From NCBI GenBank assembly GCA_011053005.1, contig DRHW01000002.1, positions 222,419-286,418 on the forward strand: a stretch of 64,000 bases of DNA, written 5' to 3'. Below are positions 13,117-20,983 of this stretch, one piece after another. Numbering within the stretch: the first letter of the stretch is position 1; every line of letters starts with the position of its first letter. The notes under the pieces are model-generated. The model made no database searches, was not told the origin of the DNA, and saw only the letters and a list, made by a program, of their open reading frames with translations. Origin of the DNA: Methylophaga sp. (GTDB lineage Bacteria; Pseudomonadota; Gammaproteobacteria; Nitrosococcales; Methylophagaceae). A program made the translations under genes and the position numbers.

Positions 13117-13121
13117 AACGA

Positions 13122-13229
13122 TTAAGTATCAGTAAAATGATTATTTGCATTCACGACAATGCCATAGCGGCGTTTGGTTTCGTTGCCAATTAAGGCGTCC
13201 AACACACCTTAAATTACTGCTTTATTCAT
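13122..13229 (-). pseudogene. Possible broken small reading frame
   Basis: On the minus strand an ATG at 13229, preceded by AAAGG, starts MNKAVI, then a TAA, and then the same frame continues for 28 codons (including LDALIGNETKRRYG and IVVNANNH) to a TAA at 13122-13124. Changing one CAA to TAA would explain the interruption. The peptide looks coding-like but I do not recognise it. It may be a remnant left when the neighbouring efflux operon arrived or decayed, or chance. Confidence 0.2.
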
Positions 13230-13238
13230 CCTTTTTGT

Positions 13239-13364
13239 TTAACAAGGACCTTTCTTAGCCCGCATTGGAGCAAGATCTATTTGAGCGGCAAAGCTATTGG
13301 CAAATAAAGAAAAGCCGGCCAATGAAAAAATAACGACTGAAGCAATTGGAATTATAAAAATAAT
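13239..13364 (-). other. Signal-peptide-like frame directly after the outer-membrane efflux gene
   Basis: The frame continues past the TAG of the efflux outer-membrane gene without a gap for 41 codons. It reads as a hydrophobic leader (SVVIFSLAGFSLFANSFAA) with an Ala-x-Ala type cleavage site, then AQIDLAPMRAKKGPC and a stop. No ATG, GTG or TTG precedes the leader, but GGGAGG lies five bases before an ATT codon. It could be a gene remnant with a lost start, a rare ATT start, or chance; the leader-like composition is what makes it worth recording. Confidence 0.25.
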
Positions 13365-14747
13365 CTATACCTCCCACTCCCCCCCTAAAACTTTAAAGAG
13401 GTTAATACTATTGCTCAGTAATATCTGTTTAAGTTGAACTAAAACCTGTTCTGCATCAAACATGCCTCGTTGCGCATCAAGCAATTCAAGGTAGTTTGCT
13501 ATCCCGCTGTCGTAGCGACGTGTTGCCAGCCTTAAGCGCTCTCGTTCTACCTCAAAGACTTTATTTTGTGCCTCTATTTGCTTATCAAGTTGCATTCTAG
13601 CTACTAAGATATTTGAAACCTCGCTAAAAGCAGTTTGAATTACTTTTTCGTATTCAGCTATAGCGATATTTTTTCGTACTTTGACTAAGTCTAAATTAGA
13701 TTGATTCCTACTATAATTAAAAATGGGAATTGTTAATTGAGGTGCGAAGCTCCATGATTGATCCGCGCCACCACTAAACAATTGAGAGAAGCTATTACTG
13801 ATTAACCCAATGTTAGTGGTGAGTTGTATGCGTGGAAAAAATGCAGCTTTTGCTGCTCCAATATTAGCGTTAGCTGCTTTCAATCTGTGTTCCGCAGCTC
13901 GAATATCAGGCCGTCGCTCTATGAGATCTGATGGCACTCCAACGGGCAAAGCAGAAAATTTCAAAGTAGCCAGTGACTCACTTGCTGCCAATTTCATCGT
14001 TTGATCGCCCACAAGCAAATTTAAGGTATTCATTGCTTGTAATTGCTCTCTTTTTAAGGCTGCAAGACTAGCGCGTACCGTTTCGAGTTGTAGCTCTGCA
14101 GTTTTAAGATCAATTGTCGTATCTATGCCGGCAGAAAAGCGGCGATTAATGCGGGCAAGTCCAACTTCCCGTGAGAGCATTGTCTCTTGAGTAATCCTAA
14201 GTCTTTCGGTCAGTGAACGTACATTTAGATAGTTGACGGCAACCTCTGCAATTAAGCTAGTGCGAGTCGTTTGCTGGGCCTCTTCAGTTGCAAAATATTC
14301 TTCTAATGCTGCATTTGAAAGACTTTTTACACGTCCAAATAAGTCTAATTCAAAATTGCTCATGCCTAAGCCAACACGATATAAACTTGCTTTGGAAGAT
14401 TGCCCTCCAGATAAAAGTGTACGGCTACGCTCATAATCAGCAGTGCCGTTTATTGTTGGCAGTGTGTCGGAGCGCTGTATACCATACTGGGCTCTGGCCT
14501 CTTCGATGCGTAAAACTGAGATTTTGTAGTCTCGGTTATTCTTTAAAGAGGCTTTAATAAATCGCTGCAACTCGGGATCTATAAAGTACTGTTGCCAGCT
14601 ATTTGGCATACTAAGGTTATCTGCTTCTTGCGTTGCTGGATAGTTCGCAGGTGCCGGTGAGATAGGTTGTACATATTCAGGTATTAATGAACATGCAGTT
14701 AGGTTCAATCCAAAAAGCAAAATACTACACTTTAGTGCTGTTTTCAT
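13365..14747 (-). CDS. Outer-membrane efflux lipoprotein (OprM/NodT type)
   Basis: 460 residues with a lipoprotein signal (LNLTACS, Cys19) and two repeats of the outer-membrane efflux family: long helical stretches such as LRIEEARAQYGIQRS, VAVNYLNVRS and VPSDLIERRPDIRAAEHRLKAANANIGAAKAAFFPRI (mentioned here only as the well-known RRPDI and AAFFPR blocks). Trimers of such proteins form the TolC-like exit duct of RND pumps. The ATG overlaps the end of the RND permease gene by four bases (ATGA), so it is the third gene of the efflux operon: adaptor, permease, outer-membrane factor. It likely accepts drugs or solvents from the adjacent AcrB-type pump. The substrate cannot be told from sequence. 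Confidence 0.92.
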   Translation of the reverse strand: MKTALKCSILLFGLNLTACSLIPEYVQPISPAPANYPATQEADNLSMPNSWQQYFIDPELQRFIKASLKNNRDYKISVLRIEEARAQYGIQRSDTLPTINGTADYERSRTLLSGGQSSKASLYRVGLGMSNFELDLFGRVKSLSNAALEEYFATEEAQQTTRTSLIAEVAVNYLNVRSLTERLRITQETMLSREVGLARINRRFSAGIDTTIDLKTAELQLETVRASLAALKREQLQAMNTLNLLVGDQTMKLAASESLATLKFSALPVGVPSDLIERRPDIRAAEHRLKAANANIGAAKAAFFPRIQLTTNIGLISNSFSQLFSGGADQSWSFAPQLTIPIFNYSRNQSNLDLVKVRKNIAIAEYEKVIQTAFSEVSNILVARMQLDKQIEAQNKVFEVERERLRLATRRYDSGIANYLELLDAQRGMFDAEQVLVQLKQILLSNSINLFKVLGGEWEV

Positions 14748-17700
14748 GGGAGGTCGCTTTCTTGTTTTTTCGGCCTTTTAAGATAATGACCAACAGTTGT
14801 AAAAAATAAAGGCACTAGAAAAATGGCCAATAAAGTAGCAGTGATTATTCCACCTAACACACCAGTACCAATTGCAGCTTGCGCTCCAGATGCCGCTCCT
14901 GTAGCGACAGCTAGTGGTAAAACTCCTACTCCAAATGCAAGAGATGTCATGATGATAGGGCGCAAGCGCAACCGGGCAGCTTCAAGCGTTGCTTCAATGA
15001 CTCCCATGCCCTCATTGAAGTTATTTTTGGCAAACTCTACAATTAGAATGGCATTTTTAGCAGATAAACCTATCGTTGCAATCAAGCCAACCTTGAAATA
15101 GATGTCATTAGGCATGCCCCTTAACGTCACCCCTAATAGTGCCCCTAGGACACCTAATGGAATTACAAGAATAACTGCAAACGGAATCAACCAACTTTCA
15201 TAAAGGGCAGCAAGCGCTAAGAATACAATTAGAATTGATAAACCAAACAAGATTGGTGCCTGAGCTCCTGAAATTTGTTCCTCATATGACTGGCCAGACC
15301 AGTCAAACCCCACGCCACTCTTTAAGGTAGAGGCAATCCGTTCAATCTCACTCATCGCTTCACCACTGCTATGACCTGCGGCAGCGTTACCATTGATAGT
15401 GAATGATGGAAAACCGTTATATCTTGTTAGTTGAGGTAACCCTACAGTCCACTCCATTGTAACGAAAGCAGCTACTGGCACAAGATTGCCACTGCTACTT
15501 TTCACTCTCAAGTTCCTTACATCATCAATGTTAAGTCTATTTTTGCCATCTGCTTGCACAATCACTCGACGAATTTGAGAGCCATGCATAAAATCACCGA
15601 TGTATTCTGAACCAAACATAGTGGATAAAGTAGCGTTAATTTCATCCATTGTGATGCCTAGCGCCATGGCTTTGGGCCGGTCAATATCCAAATTAATAAG
15701 TGGAGCCTCACCAAGTCCGGCGAAAGTAACGTCTGTTAAAACAGGATTTTTAGCTCCATCCGCTAACAACTTGTCCCTAGCTTCTGCAAGCACTTTAAGA
15801 CCGACTCCAGCCCTGTCTTGTAACCGCAAATCAAATCCATTTGATGAGCCAAGTTCAGGTAAGGGTGGTGTATTGATTGCAAAAACCGTAAGATTATTCC
15901 TGCCATAAAAATGGCTATTCACGCGGGCGACAATAGATTGAACTTGTTTTTCAGCGCCTTTGCGCTCACTCCAATCTTTTAGTGTTACAAATATCATTCC
16001 ACTGCTTGGACTACTACCATAGTTGCTAAAACCACCAACCTCATAAGCATATGCGACTGGCTCATTTTCTAGTAAGTATTTTCCAACTTCACCTAGTGCG
16101 ACTTGTGTTTCTTTCATCGTAGCGCCTTCTGGAAGCATAACCATGACCATGAAGTCACCTTGATCTTCATCTGGTAGAAATGCAGTTGGTAATTTCATAA
16201 ACATCATCACTACGGCAATAACGATTAGTCCATATACAAAAAACCATCGCAGAGGACGCTTTAATATTTTGCCTATGCTACGTTCATAACGTTTGTTGAA
16301 AGAGACAAAGCTACGGTTGAACCATCCAAAAAACCCCGTTTTTTCGTGGTGTTCTTTATGTATTGGTTTCAGTAAAGTAGCGCATAATGCTGGCGTTAGC
16401 GATAGTGCCAAGAAGGCGGAGAATGCAATCGACACGGCAAGTGTTAATGCAAATTGACGGTAAATATTACCAACAGCACCACTAAAGAACGCCATTGGCA
16501 AAAATACTGAAGTAAGTATTACTGTGATACCAATAATAGCCCCACTAATCTGTTTCATTGCTTTCATCGTCGCTTGGAAAGGGGGTAGTTCCTCTTCAAC
16601 CATAATGCGTTCCACATTTTCCACTACTACAATTGCATCATCCACAATAATCCCTATGGCCAACACCATCCCAAACATGGTGAGCACGTTTATTGAAAAA
16701 CCAAATAGATACATCACGGCAAATGTACCCAATAGTGCAATAGGCACGACTATAGTAGGAATTAGTGTGGCCCTAAAATTCTGCATAAAAAGATACATAA
16801 CGAGGAATACCAGAGCGATTGCCTCAAGCAGTGTATGTACGACTTTTTCAATAGAAATTTGAACAAAGGAAGAAGTATCATATGGGATTTGATAACTGAC
16901 CCCAGTTGGGAAGTATCGACTCAATTCATCCATAGTCGTCTTGATACGTTTAACTGTTGCTACAGCGTTTGAACCAGGGGCCATCTTAATTGCAAGACCT
17001 GCAGCATTATTTCCATTCACTCGCGAGGAAATACTATAGTCACTTCCACCATATTCAATTCGAGCAACTTCTTTTAAAGTAATTACTGAACCATCACTTT
17101 TAGTCCGTAATGGAATATTTTCAAAGTCTTCAGGTGTTATTAAAGTACTATCTGCCATAATATTGGCACTGATAGTTGCATTTTCAGGCACTCCTCCCGT
17201 TCCAATTTCTCCAACTGTCACGCGCGCATTATGGCTTCGGATTGCAGAAAGAATATCCGATGTAGAAAAATTAAGAGATGTCAGCTTTGCTGGATCTAAC
17301 CATATCCGCATTGCATACTCAGGACTAAATGATTGGACTTTACCTACGCCCTCTACTCTTCGTAACGCTTGGAGGACATTTGAGGATAAAATTTCACCTA
17401 ACTCAATTTCAGTTAGCCGATTATTCTCTGATGTGATGGATACAACCATTTGAATGCTATCTACAGACTTCTCTACTGAAATACCATTTCGTCGAACTAC
17501 CTCTGGCAATCTTGCTTCAACTGTTTTCAAGCGATTTTGTACTTCAATAGCGGCAAGATCTGAATTTGCACCCTGCCGAAAAGTTAGGCTAATGGATGCC
17601 GAACTTGGGCTGCTACTAGCAGATGTATACATTAAATTTGGTGCACCGTTCATTTCCCGCTCAATCACAGCTGTAACGGTTTCTTCAACAACACGTGCTG

Positions 17701-17857
17701 AAGCTCCCGGATATGAAGCACTAACATTTATTACAGGCGGTGCAATATCTGGATATTGCGCCACGGGCAAACCTTGTATAGCAAGCAAGCCTGCGAGGAT
17801 AATAAGCAGTGAAATTACCCATGCAAAAACCGGGCGTTTAATAAAAAAACTAGCCAT
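14744..17857 (-). CDS. RND multidrug efflux permease (AcrB/HAE1 family)
   Basis: 1037 residues, the normal length for AcrB/MexB relatives. The N-terminus FFIKRPVFAWVISLLIILAG is TM1; twelve membrane segments and two large periplasmic loops follow the family pattern. Proton-relay residues are present: the Asp-Asp pair in GIIVDDAIVVVENV (TM4), the Lys in GLSAKNAILIVEFAK (TM10) and the Thr-Ser in MTSLAFGVGVLPLA. It uses proton motive force to extrude amphiphilic compounds from the periplasm or outer leaflet through the adaptor and outer-membrane factor encoded on each side. It starts 37 bases after the adaptor gene. Second gene of the tripartite operon. Confidence 0.97.
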   Translation of the reverse strand: MASFFIKRPVFAWVISLLIILAGLLAIQGLPVAQYPDIAPPVINVSASYPGASARVVEETVTAVIEREMNGAPNLMYTSASSSPSSASISLTFRQGANSDLAAIEVQNRLKTVEARLPEVVRRNGISVEKSVDSIQMVVSITSENNRLTEIELGEILSSNVLQALRRVEGVGKVQSFSPEYAMRIWLDPAKLTSLNFSTSDILSAIRSHNARVTVGEIGTGGVPENATISANIMADSTLITPEDFENIPLRTKSDGSVITLKEVARIEYGGSDYSISSRVNGNNAAGLAIKMAPGSNAVATVKRIKTTMDELSRYFPTGVSYQIPYDTSSFVQISIEKVVHTLLEAIALVFLVMYLFMQNFRATLIPTIVVPIALLGTFAVMYLFGFSINVLTMFGMVLAIGIIVDDAIVVVENVERIMVEEELPPFQATMKAMKQISGAIIGITVILTSVFLPMAFFSGAVGNIYRQFALTLAVSIAFSAFLALSLTPALCATLLKPIHKEHHEKTGFFGWFNRSFVSFNKRYERSIGKILKRPLRWFFVYGLIVIAVVMMFMKLPTAFLPDEDQGDFMVMVMLPEGATMKETQVALGEVGKYLLENEPVAYAYEVGGFSNYGSSPSSGMIFVTLKDWSERKGAEKQVQSIVARVNSHFYGRNNLTVFAINTPPLPELGSSNGFDLRLQDRAGVGLKVLAEARDKLLADGAKNPVLTDVTFAGLGEAPLINLDIDRPKAMALGITMDEINATLSTMFGSEYIGDFMHGSQIRRVIVQADGKNRLNIDDVRNLRVKSSSGNLVPVAAFVTMEWTVGLPQLTRYNGFPSFTINGNAAAGHSSGEAMSEIERIASTLKSGVGFDWSGQSYEEQISGAQAPILFGLSILIVFLALAALYESWLIPFAVILVIPLGVLGALLGVTLRGMPNDIYFKVGLIATIGLSAKNAILIVEFAKNNFNEGMGVIEATLEAARLRLRPIIMTSLAFGVGVLPLAVATGAASGAQAAIGTGVLGGIITATLLAIFLVPLFFTTVGHYLKRPKKQESDLP

Positions 17858-17894
17858 ATATTTCTCAGTTAAATAGATTTTAAGGAGTGTTTGG

Positions 17895-19025
17895 CTAGTT
17901 AGCCACTTTGACTAGAGTGCCAGGCGCTAACATTCTAGGGTTGGATGTTATGACTCTTTCACCGCCTTTAAGTCCGCTAGTTACAATCCAGTTATTTCCC
18001 ACCAAACCATCCGCGGTTACAGTGACGCTGGCCACCTTGTTATCCTTATTGATCACCAACACACTGGCGCCACCAGCCGTACGAATAAGTGCATCACGAG
18101 GAACCCGAGCAGTATTATTCTTAAACCCTTGATCAAAACGTACTTGTACATAAGCACCTGGCAATAGTTCATGCTCTGAATTATCAAATAGAGCACGCAT
18201 AGCAACAGTATCTGTACTAATATCTACAGCTTGGTCTGAAAAGAACAACTTTCCAGGTTTACTGTACTTAGAACCATCTGGAAAAATTATGTCAACTTTG
18301 ATGTTCTTTAGTGCGATGGCGCCAGCCTCACCAGATTTAACTGCACGTTGCATTGCCATCACATCTGATGCTGATTGTGAAAAATTTACATATATCGGGT
18401 TTATCTGTTCGACAGTAGTTAATGGAGTGGTTGAGTCTTGTCCTACTAAAGCACCTTCGGTTACCAACGCGCGCCTAGCGCGTCCATCTATAGGCGATGT
18501 AACCCTAGAGTAACCAAGGTCAAGTTTAGCTTTGTCTAACTTAGCCTTCGCAATAAGTTGTTCGGCTTTCGCTTGCAACTCCTCTGATATAGCGGATTTA
18601 TAATCTCGCTCACTAATCGAATGATCATTAGATAAATCCTTGTAACGATCTAATTTATCTTTTGCATTAGCATAATTAGATTCGGCACCAGCTAGGACTG
18701 CTGCTGCTTCATTTTTAGCAACTGTTAGTATCTCTGGATTAATGAGGAACAAAGGCGTGCCTTTTTTAACATCTTGACCTTCTTGATACAAACGCTCAGT
18801 CACAATACCTGCGACACGAGCACGCACCTCGGCTTGCCTGTAGGCCTCTAGCCTGCCTGGTAATTCAACACTTATCATGAAAGGCTCTAATTTAGTCGTT
18901 ACTACTGTCACCTCTTGAACTACTTCACCTGCAGTTTTCTGTTCTGATTTATCGTTACAACCAGTTAGAATGATGCTAGCTGTAATTAGAACAATCGTTC
19001 CTAGAGTACAAATTCGTCGGTTCAT
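17895..19025 (-). CDS. RND efflux periplasmic adaptor (AcrA/MexA family lipoprotein)
   Basis: 376 residues with a lipoprotein signal ending LTGCND (Cys23). The mature part has the adaptor order: a short beta-barrel/lipoyl half (AEVRARVAGIVTERLYQEGQDVKKGTPLFLI), a coiled-coil hairpin (about residues 95-165, rich in Ala, Lys and Glu), the second lipoyl half (YSRVTSPIDGRARR) and a C-terminal barrel with LLPGAYVQVRF. It links the inner-membrane pump to the outer-membrane duct. It is the first gene of the operon, transcribed from a promoter that overlaps the TetR operator, divergent from the repressor gene. Ribosome site before the ATG is weak. Confidence 0.93.
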   Translation of the reverse strand: MNRRICTLGTIVLITASIILTGCNDKSEQKTAGEVVQEVTVVTTKLEPFMISVELPGRLEAYRQAEVRARVAGIVTERLYQEGQDVKKGTPLFLINPEILTVAKNEAAAVLAGAESNYANAKDKLDRYKDLSNDHSISERDYKSAISEELQAKAEQLIAKAKLDKAKLDLGYSRVTSPIDGRARRALVTEGALVGQDSTTPLTTVEQINPIYVNFSQSASDVMAMQRAVKSGEAGAIALKNIKVDIIFPDGSKYSKPGKLFFSDQAVDISTDTVAMRALFDNSEHELLPGAYVQVRFDQGFKNNTARVPRDALIRTAGGASVLVINKDNKVASVTVTADGLVGNNWIVTSGLKGGERVITSNPRMLAPGTLVKVAN

Positions 19026-19063
19026 TTAATTCTCAGTTTTAAGAGGTATTTACAGAAAGCGAC

Positions 19064-19092
19064 ATTTTGCATGAATAAAACTAATTAATCAA
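19064..19092 (-). promoter_or_regulatory. Probable promoter of the efflux operon
   Basis: On the minus strand TTGATT (19087-19092) and CAAAAT (19064-19069) are spaced by 17 bases, each matching four of six consensus positions. The -35 hexamer lies inside the palindromic operator, so a bound repressor would block polymerase. No experimental start is known. Confidence 0.45.
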
Positions 19093-19112
19093 TCACGAAC
19101 GATTAATTAGTT
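19079..19112. promoter_or_regulatory. Palindromic operator for the TetR-type repressor
   Basis: Perfect 12-base inverted repeat, AACTAATTAATC and GATTAATTAGTT, with a ten-base spacer, located between the divergent efflux and tetR genes. Long near-perfect palindromes between a tetR gene and its target are typical binding sites for a repressor dimer or pair of dimers. It overlaps the -35 regions of both promoters, so the repressor would control both the pump and itself. Confidence 0.75.
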
Positions 19113-19114
19113 AC

Positions 19115-19123
19115 TGATATAAT
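19115..19123 (+). promoter_or_regulatory. Extended -10 promoter of the tetR gene
   Basis: TGATATAAT matches the extended -10 consensus TGnTATAAT exactly. No good -35 hexamer lies 16-18 bases upstream, as is usual for extended -10 promoters. The start codon is 30 bases downstream, with AAGGAG at 19137-19142. The operator ends two bases before the element. Confidence 0.65.
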
Positions 19124-19152
19124 ATTTCCTATTTTTAAGGAGTTTAAAAACG

Positions 19153-19767
19153 ATGGCCAGGAAAACTAAAGAAGACTCACAACTGACTAGAGATCTAATC
19201 CTTAATGCCGCAGAATTAATAATTTATAAAAAAGGAATGAGTTATACCACCATGGCAGATATCGCAGATGAAGCTAAAATGTCTAGGGGTGCTATATATG
19301 GGCATTACAAAAATAAAGTTGAAGTAGCAATTTCAATGGTGATTCACGCATTTGAAAGTATTGAAATACTAAAGATGGAGGATGGCCAGACTTATCTTGA
19401 TTACCTATATCATCAAGGTATCCTAGAATTACATCAAGCGATTGAACCCAGTCATATCCAACGTGTTTTCTGTATTCTTTATGCATTACATGATGAGGAT
19501 GTTGAGTTGCTGTCTCTGAGGCAGGATTGGGAAAATTCACGTTTCATTAGAATTGAAAATTGCCTGTTAGAAGCAGTTGCTCATAATGAGTTACCCGAAA
19601 ATCTAGATTCAAAACTAGCTACGTTATACCTTCAAACTTTGCTTGATGGCATATTTTCCACCATATATTGGAATGGTAATTGCCCAGAAAATAAATGGGA
19701 ACTTGCCGAAGAGCTATACCAAATTGGGTTTGAATCGATGAAGACGTCTAAAAAATTCTACCCATAG
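19153..19767 (+). CDS. TetR/AcrR-family transcriptional repressor of the efflux operon
   Basis: 204 residues. The N-terminal helix-turn-helix is clear: LILNAAELIIYKKG, then TTMADIADEAKMSRGAIYGHYKNKVEV (about residues 32-58), the standard TetR recognition region with the conserved Gly-x-x-Tyr-x-His-Tyr. The C-terminal helical part would bind the inducer and resembles the TetR_C domain of AcrR-like efflux regulators. It is divergent from the adaptor gene with 127 bases between, which contain the palindromic operator and its own extended -10 promoter; AAGGAG lies ten bases before the ATG. It presumably represses the pump until a substrate binds. Inducer unknown. Confidence 0.93.
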   Translation: MARKTKEDSQLTRDLILNAAELIIYKKGMSYTTMADIADEAKMSRGAIYGHYKNKVEVAISMVIHAFESIEILKMEDGQTYLDYLYHQGILELHQAIEPSHIQRVFCILYALHDEDVELLSLRQDWENSRFIRIENCLLEAVAHNELPENLDSKLATLYLQTLLDGIFSTIYWNGNCPENKWELAEELYQIGFESMKTSKKFYP

Positions 19768-19816
19768 AGCCTTACTTTGATAAGAGTCCAGTATGGAAAT
19801 ACTTAAAATATTCGCA

Positions 19817-20453
19817 TGGACTTCCCAGCTTTCACTAGACAGTCTGTAATTCCGAAAAATACGTCTTCTCAAATGTAGCAGGCGAAACACCGCCTGTATG
19901 AGAATGACGCTTTATCGGATTGTAAAACATTTCTATAAAGTTAAATATCTCTGCCTTTGCATCGTTTCTTGTCGAATATATCTTTTTTCGAATAATTCGC
20001 TTTTTAATTGTAGCGAAAAAGCTTTCTGCAACGGCATTGTCATGACAATTACCACGACGGCTCATTGATGGCCTTAGCTTATTTTCTTTCAAAAAGGCCA
20101 AATAATCAGCACTTCCATATTGACTACCTTGATCGCTATGAACGAGGACCTCTTGTTTCGGTTGACGTCGATACACGGCCATCATTAATGCGTTAATCAC
20201 GAGACGTTTATCCATATTCTTATCCATCGACCATCCAACAATCCGTAGTGAAAATAAATCCATGACCGTTGCCACATACAAAAAACCTTCGTAAGAGCAG
20301 ATGTAGATAATATCACTCACCCAATGGGTATTATCTTGTTCAGGATTAAACTGTCGGTCGAGCAGATTAGGTGCAAGAAGATGTGCCTAACTGCATTAGG
20401 ATAATAATGTTTCCGTGATGGTTCTGACAAATGTAGTTTGCCATTGTGCCCCC
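19817..20453 (-). mobile_element. Remnant of an IS3-family insertion sequence
   Basis: The stretch contains the 3' two-thirds of an IS3-type transposase gene. Its right end may be at 19817, where TGGACTTCCCAGC begins 18 bases beyond the stop codon and has the terminal TG expected for this family. The left end, the first reading frame (orfA) and the start of orfB are missing. It lies between tetR and tRNA-Leu, 90 bases from the tRNA 3' end. The exact left boundary cannot be set; 20453 is a guess. Confidence 0.6.
19835..20386 (-). pseudogene. IS3-family transposase (orfB), N-terminally truncated
   Basis: The conserved rve integrase core is open: the segment APNLLDRQFNPEQ and WVSDIIYI (first catalytic Asp), VHSDQGSQYGS (second Asp), and RRGNCHDNAVAESFF with the catalytic Glu, ending HSHTGGVSPATFEKTYF. 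A GTG at 20320 could start a 161-residue product, but the homology runs upstream to a stop at 20387-20389, and the N-terminal helix-turn-helix part is absent. Transposition is therefore unlikely. IS3 elements normally make OrfAB by -1 frameshifting; orfA is not visible here. Confidence 0.85.
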
Positions 20454-20481
20454 AAAGTGTGGGCACTTAGTGCCACACTTT
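20454..20481. repeat. Strong hairpin of unknown role
   Basis: AAAGTGTGGGCACT and AGTGCCACACTTT form a nearly perfect inverted repeat with one bulged G and a one-base loop. Neither strand has a following T tract, so it is a poor intrinsic terminator. It lies between the IS remnant and tRNA-Leu and may be an element end or a processing signal. Confidence 0.5.
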
Positions 20482-20511
20482 AAGAGTATTGAGGATTTCA
20501 TTTTTTGTTAG

Positions 20512-20534
20512 ACTGTTGTTTAGCAACAGTTTTT
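20512..20534 (+). terminator. Possible weak intrinsic terminator (plus strand)
   Basis: ACTGTTG and CAACAGT form a seven-base stem with a five-base loop, followed on the plus strand by five T residues. It would stop transcripts from tetR and the IS remnant before they run antisense into tRNA-Leu. The stem also lies just downstream of the tRNA on the minus strand, but there no T tract follows. Confidence 0.4.
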
Positions 20535-20542
20535 ATCATTTT

Positions 20543-20628
20543 TGGTGCCGATGGGCGGACTCGAACCGCCATGGACTATGTCCACCACCCCCTCAAGATG
20601 GCGTGTCTACCAATTTCACCACATCGGC
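20543..20628 (-). tRNA. tRNA-Leu (anticodon GAG)
   Basis: The minus strand folds as a class II tRNA: acceptor GCCGATG with CATCGGC, anticodon stem CCATC with GGTGG around loop TTGAGGG (anticodon GAG), a long variable arm TGGAC/GTCCA, T arm GGCGG-TTCGAGT-CCGCC, discriminator A and an encoded CCA end. It follows secG by 14 bases, the classic gammaproteobacterial position (secG-leuU), so it is probably co-transcribed with it. Its 3' end faces the accessory efflux/IS region. Confidence 0.95.
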
Positions 20629-20644
20629 TATATTTGTGTATCGC

Positions 20645-20965
20645 TTATGGCAAATCAGGTAGATCTGCTGGCGCTTCTTTTACTGTTTCTGTCATCGGTA
20701 CTTTTGTAATACTGTCTACGGTATCTGTTTGACCAGAAAAGTAAGCTAGCGTTAGACTTGTTAAAAAGAAAATAGTAGCTAGAAGAGCACTGCTTCTTGA
20801 TAAAAATGATGTCGAGCCTTGACTACCAAATACGCTTGATGATGCCCCACCGCCACCACCTAGAGCAGCAGCACCTGCATCAGCTCCTTTGCCATGCTGA
20901 ATAAGGATCAAGCCAACTAACAGGAGTGAAACGACAATATGTAAAACAAGAATGATTGAATTCAT
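20645..20965 (-). CDS. secG: Preprotein translocase subunit SecG
   Basis: 106 residues, two membrane segments (~3-21 and ~55-75) joined by a loop with the SecG signature LILIQHGKGADAGAAALGGGGGASSSVFGS, which I cite as the QxGKGADAG and VFGS blocks. It is the auxiliary small subunit of the SecYEG channel and eases SecA cycling. The acidic, Pro-rich tail (EAPADLPDLP) is typical of gammaproteobacterial SecG. The ATG is 18 bases after the tpiA stop; tRNA-Leu follows. Confidence 0.95.
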   Translation of the reverse strand: MNSIILVLHIVVSLLLVGLILIQHGKGADAGAAALGGGGGASSSVFGSQGSTSFLSRSSALLATIFFLTSLTLAYFSGQTDTVDSITKVPMTETVKEAPADLPDLP

Positions 20966-20983
20966 TTTTTAAAAACCTAAATA

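Noticed and set aside
20505..20732. 75-codon plus-strand frame over tRNA-Leu and the secG end
   Set aside because: It lies antisense across a well-folded tRNA and the secG tail, has no ribosome site and no recognisable protein.
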